Below are positions 49,241-60,300 of a stretch of DNA of 64,000 bases, in pieces. The position numbers and the translations under genes are program-made. Under the pieces are notes generated by a model. It saw only the letters and a program-made list of their open reading frames with translations, did no database searches and was not told the DNA's origin. The first letter of the stretch is position 1. Every line of letters starts with the position of its first letter. This DNA is from Nymphaea colorata (Eukaryota > Streptophyta > Magnoliopsida > Nymphaeales > Nymphaeaceae): contig NC_045146.1 in assembly GCF_008831285.2 (NCBI RefSeq), forward strand, positions 7,634,972 through 7,698,971, given 5' to 3'.

Positions 49241-50670
49241 GTGGTAAACCCAAATTCTGGACTACTAGATGATGAGTTTCAAATTGTAGGGTTTTGTAGT
49301 AAGAGACTGAAAATGACTATAGCAAGTTTTCATGGAGGAAGTTTAGTAGGTAGTCGGGTTCGTAGAGGGCAAACACCTTCGAACTCAACCTCGGCGTAGC
49401 CCTATTTGTATGAAGGGATACAGTAAACAACCCACATTCAGAAAAATCTTCTGCAGCAATCGTAATCCGTATCTCGCTATTCCTTCCCCTGCTCTGGTTT
49501 TCTTTGGCACGACAAGGTTATACTGGCTTGACTAAGTTGTAACAAGGGACGACCTTGGTCATCTTAATTTTTAACTCATTAGGTGCACGGCGCTTTTGTT
49601 GGTACACAATTCCAAAACCATTCTATATGCATCATGACATCATTTTGGAGGGGTATAGTGCAACTGGGCAGCAAGGTTGCTCATATTTAAGGGTTTGAAG
49701 TTCAAATTCTGTAGTCAGTGTCATGCTTTTAGTGTGTTAGCATAACACTTAAGTAAAAAGATGCTTCATAAGCAAGTCAAAAGCTTGAAGGCATAAAGAT
49801 ACAGCCTTCAAAATTTTACACGAAAATAGTTTCCCCCAAGTAAACATTAACTGCATATAAAACCCTTAGCGTCGGACAAAAATATCCCCAAAACGATGGA
49901 GCAGGTGGAGAACGCTAGACGTTTGATATGGTAAAGTTATAATCGAAGTCATAAAAAATCGTCGGTAACGGGTGCGAGAGAACGCTAGACGATTGATAAA
50001 ATTTCCATCGACCAGAATGAAAAATCTGACCAGAGCGACCAATCCCTTGCTGCCAAGTGCTATTTTTCAACTACCATCAGTGCAAGGACCTGCAGCTTAC
50101 GCAAGGGTGAGAGCCCAGGGATTCAAAACCTTCTTCAACCACTGGACCCCAGCAGTTGTGGCCCGCCCCCACCATGTCACGGGAAGGGCGGTACTTCTCC
50201 AGCTTAAGTTTACCATTCCCACATAACTGGTTGGAGGATAGTACTGTTGCACTAAAATTGCCTGCCATATCCGCGGTCGCTATCTTTTAAACAGTGTAAA
50301 ACTCTGTTTTTACATTATACAGAGCCTCTTACTTTCCCTTGTAGAAAAGAGCGAATTAGAACATCGGTCATGAAATATTCTTGGCTAAAAACTTGAAAGA
50401 AACTGAGCGTGTTCAGATGCTTGCATCTACTTCACATGCGAGTACATTTGACTTTCACCGACCTTGATTTAGAAAGGAGCTGCAAATTAAACTGTACTCC
50501 TGATTCCTCGCTGTTCCGTCCCAAATAACTCGAAATGAGGAAGGGTTCTATATGCACATCACCGTCACATGGATATTTCTTTTCAACTGCCATTTCATAT
50601 ACCCTTACATAAGAATCATACTAAAAACCCTGTAGAAATGGTTCAGTTGTCACCCTCTCTTACAGCCAAA
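49241..50670. other. No gene; short direct repeat
   Basis: No coding region recognised. GAGAACGCTAGACG(T/A)TTGATA occurs twice, at about 49908 and 49979, in direct orientation. The right part leads into the 3' flank of the PPR gene. Confidence 0.45.
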
Positions 50671-50676
50671 TTTATT
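50671..50676 (-). terminator. Candidate poly(A) signal of the PPR gene
   Basis: AATAAA on the minus strand lies 36-41 nt beyond the stop codon, within the usual near-upstream-element distance for plant transcripts. The position is supportive, but the motif is common in AT-rich DNA. Confidence 0.4.
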
Positions 50677-50711
50677 CAAAGCCCCTCTTATGCTTTCTGT
50701 TTTGATTAATG

Positions 50712-52625
50712 TTAATATAAATTATCCAATATTTGATCGTTGTCAGGCACATTTCCGGCAGACTTCAAATCTTTTCCTAGAATTTCCAGCATAAAATGGA
50801 CGTCCCCAGTACAGGCTTGAGAGTTGTCGTTCACCAAGAACTGGTGACGGATACCATTGAGCTCAATTAGGCTCCACCCAGGTGGTTTCTGGATTCCATT
50901 CCCAGACATCAGTTCCCTCATCTTCCGAGCATCATCCCACCTGCTTGATTTTGAAAATATGTTCGACAAAAGGACGTACCTGCCGCCATGGAGAGGGTCG
51001 AGTTGGAGAAGTCTCCTCCCAACAAGTTCACCAATCTCAACATTTCCATGGACCTCACATGCGCCTAACAAAGCTCTCCAAGCTACAGAATTTGCTTCTA
51101 TTGGCACTTTTTCTAAAAATGCATTGGCCTCCTTTAGGAATCCCGCTCGACCGAGGAGATCAACCACGCAAGTGTAGTGCTCGATTTGTGGAATGATGGC
51201 ATGAAATTTGATCATGGAATAAAATTGTTGCACGCCTTCTGCAATAAGACCACTGTGGCTGCATGCTGAAAGAACGCTGACAAAGGTGATCGCATCTGGT
51301 CTCAGGCCTGAATCCTCCATGTCAGCAAGTAGATCGAGTGTCTTCTTCCCCTGCCCATGTTGGGCCAGGCCAGAAATCATGGCATTGAAGAGGCAGACGC
51401 TCTTTTTATCATCGGTAACTCCATAGAAAACCTCCAGAGCAGTATCTATGCAGCCACACTTGCAATACATGTCCACAAGAGCAGTCATCAGAACCGAGTT
51501 TTGCTCAATTGACCTGTTCTTGATGTAGCCATGAAGTCTCTTGCCAACATCTAGTGCACCGAGGCCAGCGCAAGCAAAAAGGGCACAGACCAAAGCTACT
51601 TCATCTAACTTAAGGCCTTCCATCTCCATTTTTTCAAACAGTTGCAATGCCTCTGCAAAATATCCTGCTTGAGAATAGCCACTGATCATGGCTGTCCACG
51701 TTACTGGATCTGCTTCAGGCATGTTAGCAAACAGAAGTCTTGCATTTTCAATCTCCCCGATTTTGGCATACCCAGACACCATAGAGCTCCACGACATCGG
51801 GCTTTTCTTCCTCATTCTGCCGAACAGCTTACTTGCGGTATCCATCAACCCCAACTTTGCGTACATATCAATCAGTGCACTTTCTAAGATTAAATTCATA
51901 TCAATTTCCCAGCTTTTGCAGATGAAAAGATGAATCTGCTTTCCTTTGCGTGCGTCTCCCGATTTTGCACAGGCGGACAGCAGACCTACCATAGTATATT
52001 CATCAGGCTTGACGCCCAAGATAATCATTTCTCTGAATACACACAATGCATCTACAGGATCATTTCCACGAGAATATCCAGTGATCATGGTGTTGAATGA
52101 GACTACATCTCTCGTAGGCCTCCTATCAAACAGTTCGCGTGCAGAATCCATATCACCAAATACTGAGTACATATGCATCATAGCATTCACAACAAACAAA
52201 TCTGTATCGAACCCGTTCTTTATAATATGCGAATGAACCTGCATACCGGATTCTGGCGTCCCGCACCTTGCACATGAATTGACCAAGAAGGGGAATGTAT
52301 AGTTGTTCGGTGAAGTAAAGGAATGGAGCATCTGTTTATAAAGGAAGAGTGCATTTCGATGAGCAGGCGTCTTAGAATAGGCTCTGATGAGGGTGTTCCA
52401 GTAGAAGATTCCTGGCTTCTCGATTTGGGAGAAGACAAGAAGCGCATGGTCGATGTCGCCGGAACTCGCGAGAGCAAAAAAGGAGACGACCTTCCGAAGG
52501 GCGATTGGGTTTTCGTGGAGGCCACCGGCGATAAGCTGTGCATGAATCCGAAGCGCATCCCTAAATCTCGGAGAGGATTCCAAGAGAGCTAGTAGCTTTG
52601 GCAATGACAAGAATGTAACAGGCAT
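50712..52625 (-). CDS. PLS-class pentatricopeptide repeat protein with E/E+ domain
   Basis: This intronless gene of 637 codons is the only intact one in the window. The first ATG in the open frame is at 52625 (MPVTFLSLPKLLALLES). Codons further upstream back to an in-frame TAA contain no ATG, so a longer start at 52694 would need TTG. Repeats of P, L and S type fill residues of about 30-510. Typical boxes are FYWNTLIRAYSK, VVNAMMHMYSVFGDMDSAREL, VVSFNTMITGYSRG, LIDMYAKLGLMDTASKLF, VTWTAMISGYSQAGY and HYTCVVDLLGRAGFLKEA. An E motif (VAWRALLGACEVHGNVEIG ... YVLLSNIFSKSSRWDDARKM ... PGWSLIEL) and an E+ stretch end the protein. There is no DYW deaminase domain. Such proteins act in mitochondria or plastids, usually in C-to-U RNA editing with a DYW partner in trans. 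The target and the orthologue are unknown to me. Confidence 0.93.
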   Translation of the reverse strand: MPVTFLSLPKLLALLESSPRFRDALRIHAQLIAGGLHENPIALRKVVSFFALASSGDIDHALLVFSQIEKPGIFYWNTLIRAYSKTPAHRNALFLYKQMLHSFTSPNNYTFPFLVNSCARCGTPESGMQVHSHIIKNGFDTDLFVVNAMMHMYSVFGDMDSARELFDRRPTRDVVSFNTMITGYSRGNDPVDALCVFREMIILGVKPDEYTMVGLLSACAKSGDARKGKQIHLFICKSWEIDMNLILESALIDMYAKLGLMDTASKLFGRMRKKSPMSWSSMVSGYAKIGEIENARLLFANMPEADPVTWTAMISGYSQAGYFAEALQLFEKMEMEGLKLDEVALVCALFACAGLGALDVGKRLHGYIKNRSIEQNSVLMTALVDMYCKCGCIDTALEVFYGVTDDKKSVCLFNAMISGLAQHGQGKKTLDLLADMEDSGLRPDAITFVSVLSACSHSGLIAEGVQQFYSMIKFHAIIPQIEHYTCVVDLLGRAGFLKEANAFLEKVPIEANSVAWRALLGACEVHGNVEIGELVGRRLLQLDPLHGGRYVLLSNIFSKSSRWDDARKMRELMSGNGIQKPPGWSLIELNGIRHQFLVNDNSQACTGDVHFMLEILGKDLKSAGNVPDNDQILDNLY

Positions 52626-52935
52626 CTCATGGCCAGTTTCATCTCGGGAAATTGATGGCCGTCTCCGAGCCCGAATACGGGGGGTTATCTTCAACTGGCG
52701 ATCTGCAAATAAGAGGGGAAGGAAGAGTGGAGGAGGAGGAGCAACCAGTACTGTACTCGAATGAACGCTCGAGTAGCAAGTTTGGGCAGTCGGTTATGAA
52801 TGAAAGGGTTGTGGATGGGAGAGACGATTTTGGTTAAGGTGCAGCTATCACCTTTGTTTTGTTTAGTTAAGATTGTTTGATGGGTATGCAGCTTGTGTTA
52901 ATGGAGCTTGGCGTTGTTTTGAAAAACTTTCCTGG

Positions 52936-52941
52936 TATATA
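52936..52941 (-). promoter_or_regulatory. Possible TATA box of the PPR gene
   Basis: TATATA on the minus strand lies about 310 bp upstream of the ATG at 52625, with CT-rich leader-like sequence in between. It lies only about 30 bp from the end of the hAT element. Weak, position-based call. Confidence 0.25.
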
Positions 52942-52970
52942 CATCATTCTTTCCTAAGTAAAGGTTGCGG

Positions 52971-53922
52971 CAATGTTTAAAAACTCACCGAGTCAGTTCG
53001 TTGACTCGGGCTCAGCTTGCTCCCCTAACTGAGTTGAGGGACTTGGTTCGGTAAAAAACTCAACCGTTGACTCAGTCGAGTCACGAGTCAAGGAAGACCT
53101 GTTCGAGTTTTGTCAAGTCTCCATTTTTTTTTTTTATGGGTCAAAAATTCAGGCGAGTTTTTGCATAGACTCGTTCGCTCGGAATGAGTCGAGGGTGGGT
53201 TTAAACCCACCAGGATGTGTATTCATTGTTGTTAAAAACTAAAAGTTGCTGGTGCGTTTTTCAATGACCCCATCGGCGTCAACAGAAAAATCGGCTTCTC
53301 ATGTTTCTGTTTCCCTCCTCCCTATTCTTCTCTCCCTCTGTTTTGCCTAGTCTTATGGAAGTTTTCTCATCCTCTCTCTCTCTCTCTCTCTCTCTCCTGC
53401 TTAGATGGAGAATGGGAGCAGCAAAATAGCTGCAATTGAGAGTAATGGTCTGGGACCTTTCGCCTTCGAGCTTTCCGCCTCAAACCCTCGAAGCTTAATC
53501 GCCTTGTCCATGTTTGGGCATTCAGATCTGACCCAATGCATTTGATTAAAGTTATTGTGTGTTTAAATTATTCTCATTCTTTTCAACTGAATGCATATTC
53601 TGTTTCTCGTTTCATGAAATGATCTTTTGAATGTGACGTATCATTATGGTTGCTAATTTGCTATTAACATATTACTTGCTACTTCCTAGTCATACGTTAT
53701 TAATTAATCTGCAACCTTATGCAGTTGACAGATTTTAAAATTTTTTACTTTTAAAATCTGTTACTGTTAGTGAAGATGGACTTTAGTTTTTACCTTTAAG
53801 GTTGAGGGTTCTACCTGCTGCCTCTCCATTTTTTATGCAAACAAATATATATAGTTAAGTGTTAACATTGAATCGTGTATGTGTGTGTGTGTGTTTGCAA
53901 GTCTGCATTAGTGTAGGGTATA

Positions 53923-53962
<40 letters not shown>

Positions 53963-56900
53963 CACATTGTCCTTTATTGTTTTGATTTCTAATATTTAAT
54001 AACTTAATGCTTTACTAATTCATATAAGTTATAAATTATAAGTTACAACAATGTTCCATCGTTATTGTATAGCCTAGTAAGCTTATTTAGTGTTTATGTC
54101 AACTTCGTAACTTAAGCATCATCTTGCTGGAGTAAAGGAAAAAAGTCGAACCATGTAATGAAGTGGCAAACAAGGGGAGAAAGATAATTTGTACACGTTT
54201 AGAGTCATTTATGAAACAAAAGAGCTATAAAAAGCACATTGTCAATGAAATTTGTTCTTTTGAGCTGAACAAAGATGAAAATTATGAAATAGACTTCTTA
54301 GATGAAAGTGATGAGACTCTAAGAGTTCAAAGAGGAAAAATTATTATGGAAAAATGTGCCAAAAAAAAAGAACACTTGATTCTTTTGTTCGAGCTAAAAT
54401 AGTAGCTCCATCAATGAAACAACTTGGCATAAGAACAATACTGGATAAGAAGGCAAAAGATAAAATGTGTTCTGCAGTTGTTATGTAGTTTATCATTTAG
54501 CAATTTCTTTTAATGTAGTTAATTATCCTTACTTTATTAAGATGCTTGAAATTTGTTTCATCCAAAAGAATGGGGTTGAAGCTACCTTCATCATCTGAAT
54601 TTTTTGGACGATTATTAAAAGTAGTAATAAAATAAATTGATGAATAGTTTAAAGAATATAAGGAATTATTGTTTGGAGCAGGTTTCTCTAACATGGCTAA
54701 TGGTTGGAAATATGCTAACCATAGAACATTAATATTTTTTTTTTGGGTTCCTTGTCAAAGGAGCATATATTTTTTTAAAATTGGTTGATGCAATTAATAT
54801 TGTAAAAAACCTAAATAATTTGCTCAAATTGTTTAATGAAGTGGTGGAAATGATAGGTATTGAAAATGTTGTTTCGATTTTTTTTTTTACAATTATTAGT
54901 AATTTATATTATGTTATACTTTACATTATGTTGTACTTTACATGTGCAATGTGAATGTGCAATATCTAATAACCATATATATTCTGTCATTCTACACAGA
55001 TAATCATAGATAATGTAGCTAATTATCTTGCAGCAGAAAAAGTTAGAGGAAGAGAGAACATTTATCTTTTGGACTCTTTGTGTAGCTCATTGCATAGATT
55101 TTATGATCGAAAATGTAAGCAAAATCAAAAGTATAGATGGATGCGCATAAATGAAAGAACATTATCAAGTTCATTTATAATCATAATTTTGTGTTGAATT
55201 TGATGATGACCAATTTGGTAACAACAAAGAGATTCCACAACCAGTTATTACAACATTCGCCATTAATTTTATCATGTTCCAAAGTTTATTAGAACTTTGA
55301 ACTGGTCTTCGAAGGATGGTAGCTTCAAATGAATGGAGCAAATTGAAGTAATCAACATTTGTTGACAGAAAAGTGATGAAAAAAATTTATATTCAATCCT
55401 AATTTTTGTGAGTCATAGAATCAATTGTCAAGTCAATAGAATGTCTAGTAAAAGTTTTGAGGATGGTAGATAGAAAATAAAGTTATACAATGGGATATCT
55501 TTACGAAGCCATGGACAGAGCCAATAAAGCTACGAGGAAATTTTCGACAATGAAGAAAAGAAATGCAGAGCTTATTGAAAAATAATTGATAATCATTGGG
55601 CAAATCAACTTCATCATCCTCTTCGCACTCATGCATATTATCTCAATCCCAAGTACCAATATAATCTACTTTTTTTGTGGTATATTGTAGCCTTTTATTG
55701 TTCAGTAAATTCATTATAGTCAACACTTCGCAATTCACATTATTCTAAATAACGTTATTGTCTATTATAATGGACAAAGCACCTTGAGGTTAGGCATGGT
55801 TTAATTCAGTGAATTGAAAAATTGCAGACAAGGGCATGCAAACAGGTGACGAGCATCCTAGATTTTCTAGTTACTCAATTGTCATTTCTTAACCCTTTTT
55901 TCAATTAAAATGCATGTGTTTGGGCTTTGTGGCCATCATTAGCTCGAGTTATTTGAAGATGTGGAGACCTCAGTACTTCAAGAGCTATTATGACTAGGAA
56001 GAGTAGAAGACATGTGATAGATGTTTAAATGTGTATAAAATAGTTTATATGTATTTTGTACTTAAAGTTTGCATTTGAACTTGGAATTATGATGTAACTT
56101 TTTGCAGCCATGTCATGGAAGATAAATGAGATATGTGTTATAATCTTCAAAAGTTGCTACGTGTGTATTGATTCAAATACGTTCTTCATCTAGATGCAAA
56201 TGAAACTGGAGTACCTTCGACGAAATTCACACTAAGAAGATGAATAGATTGACTCAAAAGAAATTGAATTGACCTATTGCTTGTCCATTACAATCTATAT
56301 TTGCATGAAAGGCAACTTATAAAAGCTTGTCTTAATTAAATTTTATTGAACAATATATATTTGTATATACCAATGGATGAATGGGTTATACAAGAATGAG
56401 TCTTAGATAGGTAAGAAGTATAAAGTTTATTTGAAATTTCGACTATTGATTAATGATTATGGAATTATCATCTATTATATATCTTTTATTGTGTCCTTTT
56501 AATATTTAACTGGATTTCATTTTTATTGAATGAAGGATTTCTTCAAGGAATTAGAGATGAAGGTTGAGAACATTGATGAAGCCAATCCAGCTGATGATGA
56601 ATGTGAAAGCGAAACCGTAATAGAAAATGAGCTAACTACTTCAACTCCAATTGAACTATTTACCTCCTCTACCAAGTCAAGAAATGAAAACCGCAAGTAA
56701 TAATTGGAGATTAGGATTCAAGTTTAAAGACATTTTGGATCCTGATTTTTGAATACTGATTTCAGTTTTGACATTTGAAATATTGTACTTTGCAACATTA
56801 ATTTGAAAGTTAATTTTTGTATATCATTTTTACCTGGTCTAATATTGTTACTTAATTCTTTATGTGAAATGTGAATCTTCCATGATTCTATGATTCTATC

Positions 56901-57306
56901 TATTGGACACAAAATTTTAGCATTACTATTCTTTGTTAAATTTGTAGACCACAAATGAAAAGTTAAGTTAATTATGGCTCAATTTCTCATACATTTATCT
57001 ATTTGTTTCAAGCTTTAGTATACATAATTACATACTGAATAGATTGATTTCAATGCTTGTTTTTCATTTAATGGTTGTTAATCTTAGTTATGACTTCACT
57101 TGATGTTAGTTTGACTTGTTTTTGAATCATAAAAGGAAATTTGGTCGTTTTCCAATCTTTTTATATATAAAAGACAAGTTATACATTGTTGTTTCTTCCA
57201 ACAAAAAAAAGTTAACCTAACCCAGTCCAAGTCACTAGTTGACCTACTGAGTCACGAGTCAAAAACAACCGAGTAGAGTCCTGAGTCATTAGGTTTTAAA
57301 ACATTG
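52971..57306 (+). mobile_element. Dead hAT transposon with terminal inverted repeats
   Basis: The ends are inverted: CAATGTTTAAAAACTC at 52971 and the complement of CAATGTTTTAAAACC at the right end (57292-57306). Both subterminal zones are packed with GACTC/GAGTC words (52985-53200 and 57225-57290). The flanks GTTGCGGC (52964-52971, sharing one base with the end) and GTAGCAGC (57307-57314) agree at six of eight positions, an imperfect candidate for the 8-bp hAT target duplication. Inside is a broken Ac-like transposase. A (CT)n tract at 53373-53396 lies in the presumed leader, and (TG)n/(TA)n tracts lie at 53880-53961. Confidence 0.8.
54140..56700 (+). pseudogene. hAT-family transposase remnant
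   Basis: Plus-strand fragments in changing frames follow the order of plant hAT transposases. A stretch of the DUF659 type runs from about 54520 to 55150 (YFIKMLE-like, LLKLFNEVVEMIGIENVV, IIDNVANYLAAEKVRG, TLCVAHCIDFMIENVSKI). PQPVITTFAINFIMFQSLLE is at 55230-55295. MGYLYEAMDRANKATRKF is at 55490-55545, followed by a NQLHHPLRTHAYYLNPKYQY stretch. The C-terminal hATC dimerisation region reads WSTFDEIHTKKMNRLTQKK at 56205-56265. A Glu/Asp-rich tail ends near 56700. Stops and frameshifts are frequent, so the protein cannot be made. A 79-codon ORF at 54163-54402 lies in the region after the BED finger, which itself was not found. Confidence 0.85.
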
Positions 57307-60300
57307 GTAGCAGCCTAACTCCAGCAAAGCTTTTCATTGGATCTACAAATAAGAGGGAATTTTCTTCTTTTTATTTTGAATTTTTTACATTAATTTTCTA
57401 TTTGTCCTTTCACAAGAAAAATATTAATTCACATGGTTCCTCTGCTAATGGAAAACCAAGTAAATATATACTTTTCTTAAATTTAAAACCAATTAAAATT
57501 ATATTTTTCTTAATCTACTTAGTTTTCCCATTATGGGGTATGGGGAAGCAAATACCCAGCTTAGTTTCAATGACTTCCAAAAAATCAAAGGTTTTGAAAT
57601 TATGTTTTCAAATTTGATTTTCAAATGAGCTTTCTTACTTGTGTAGAAAATTTGGTGAGTTTTTCTTTGCAATTAAGCCAGACTTGAGCTAGCTTAGTAA
57701 CAAAAGGGTCCTCTCTAAGTACACAAAGTTTTCTAGCAACAAAATGGCCATTTGGCCCCTAGAGAAGAACATCCCCAATCATTGGGATCCTCAGCCTCAA
57801 GTCGCACCAAATATTTAATGTCAGTCTCAGATAGTTACCTATCCACAAAAACCTAGGAAACCCAAGCACTCAAGGTTAACCCTAAGTCCACTTTACCATT
57901 TTGCATATAAATCGTGTTGTTTTAGCCCCTTTTGCAGAAAAGTTAAAGAAACCATCAAAGTTATCTACCACAAACCCAATTCAGATTAATTCTACCTCCA
58001 AGAGTCTTCAGAAACAACCAAAGTGTGCTCAACAAGCCAAATCTAGTTAGAAATGGCCTAGAAAAGACCCATTTCCCCAAATTTTCCATTGTTTCGTCTC
58101 ACTAGAATCCTTGCAACCCCGACCGATCCCATGTTAGGATTCCCTCAATGTCAGCATGGCATTTGCAATCTCCTTTCTAGTTGTTGGATTTCAGTTCTTG
58201 TTGTAGAGTCATCATTTTTTCAAAGCATCAATCATTTCTACATATTTGGCATCATACCTAGCTGATTCTGGCTAGTCAATTCGAGCCAAGCTGAGAACAT
58301 GTTCTTTGCTAATTGATTTGAGTATTCCTGCTTTTAGTTTGGAGAATTATGTTTCAAATTGAATGTAATTTTGATTTTATTCACTCAAGGAGTGTCCATT
58401 TCTATCATTAGTAACTTTGTCACCAATTATGAGCAATAAGGGAATCTAATTTTATGATTCTTTTTTGTACAAGTGGGCTTAGATTCACTCAAGCAAAGGA
58501 TTACTGAAATCAGTATCCGTAAACAAGCTTAAAATCTAATGTTTTCTTTTCATCCTCCACATTTCCATTTATAAGGTTAATTACAGCTTTGATCAACTTT
58601 GAAAATTTTTAGTTTTCTAGGGCTGCTGGTGGAATTTTTCTACCAAACACACCCCTAAAACTGAACTTAGCTCTCGTCCTGTTGTTGCACTGCGCAGGCA
58701 GCCTCATGGGGCCCAACTTTGGTGCAAAGGGTAAAACCATCCAACTTTCATACGTGCATTAATTAGTACAAACCAAGGTTAAACTTAATCAAGCCTACGC
58801 TAGGACATGACTTGCATTCAAATTGAACCTAGTCTGGCTCATGTAGTAACCTAGCTAGCCAAGAACCAGGTCCAATCAAAATCCAATCCCGATGCCTGGA
58901 GCAATTATATCCAGTTTGATCTTCCCTAAGTAAACCCAAACCTAGTCATAGGCTGGACCCAACATCCAACATTGAGTCTAAACCTGCCTAGCCAAGGCTG
59001 ACCCTAGTTTAGGGGCCACCATCATTCCAGAAACAAAACTGATCAAGTTCAAATCCAAATTGACAATTCACAACTAGATCTTCAATATTCGCTTGTGTGA
59101 TCCTGATCTATCGATTTCAGATCATCATTTGGATCTTCAAATCCAAATTTCATGTCTAGATCTCTATCCATGTCTATTTTCAACATTCAGATCAAGATCT
59201 AGATCTAAATTTTGACATCAAATCCAAATTAACTAGATTCTGACATTTGCCATCACTCTCCTTTAGAATTTTGACATGTGGCTATTGGCATCCCTTTTCT
59301 TTTAGAATTCTAACATATGTCAGGCCTCTCCTTTTATATTTTTGTCAAGTATCCTAACCTCGTTTTTTAGAATTTTTGACACTTGTCACAATCCTAAAGA
59401 TTCGTCCTTAGCCATCACATTTGGGACTCTCCTATCATCCATAAGTAGAGGAGCCAAGAAGGGGACACCCCTATTGAGGATCGCTCTCGGCCGTCGTGGA
59501 ATTCATGCCACTCTCTCTCTTCAATTCTCCCTTGATCACTCTCTCACTCCTTACCTCCTTGGGACCTGCCGCATCTTTAGGAAGCCTTCAAGCCTGCATC
59601 CTAGTCAAGAAAAGAAGAAAGAAGAAGAAGAGGATCTACATCAAAGCACATGCGAGGCATCTCCAAGGAGGCTTCCTCTCTTTTCTATTCTCCTTTATAT
59701 TGAGCAATGCATTCATGCCCTTACCCAAGCTTGTGCATTAGGCATCCTTAGGATTTTTTTTTTTGTTTCTCTGTTTAATTTTGCTTTTGTACATGATAAC
59801 TTGCATACTTGTGGTGACTTTGGTATAAATGCAGTAGTTCCATGACTAGATTATACTCAAATTACCAAAATAAATGTGTTGATATGCTCTCTATCAATAT
59901 ATGTCCTCGTTAGAATGTGTCCAAGCCCAAAAAACCCATGAACACACCTTTTCACATCACTAGTTTTCAGGTCATCTCATGTCTCACATTGCACAAATTA
60001 TAATCAACTTGTAGAGACCATGTCTTTCATTACCAGAGGAGTTTTTCTGCAAATAATGTGCATTAGAATCGGCATTGAGTCTATTTTTGTTTGGCCGGTT
60101 TTTATAAAAGAACCCGTTAGCCTACTTGTTTTGCTCAACTATCAAAATCTGTTTTATGAAACGTCTACAAATAAAGTTTCACACCCTAAAAGTTTGTAGG
60201 AATTTTGGTTTTTATAAATTTCAAGCCATATATAATCTTTCAAAGTCATATGAAGCATGGTTGTGGATTAGTCTGTTAGATTTCTAACAAGCCTTAGTTT

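Noticed and set aside
52700-57358. GATCT(G/A)CAAATAAGAGGG shared either side of the hAT element
   Set aside because: The shared 18-20 bp lie about 270 bp outside the left end and 30 bp outside the right end, so they are not target duplications. Possibly coincidence.
59342-59845. 167-codon plus-strand ORF
   Set aside because: Its first codon is TTG. It crosses LTR-leader-like sequence and has no recognisable domain.
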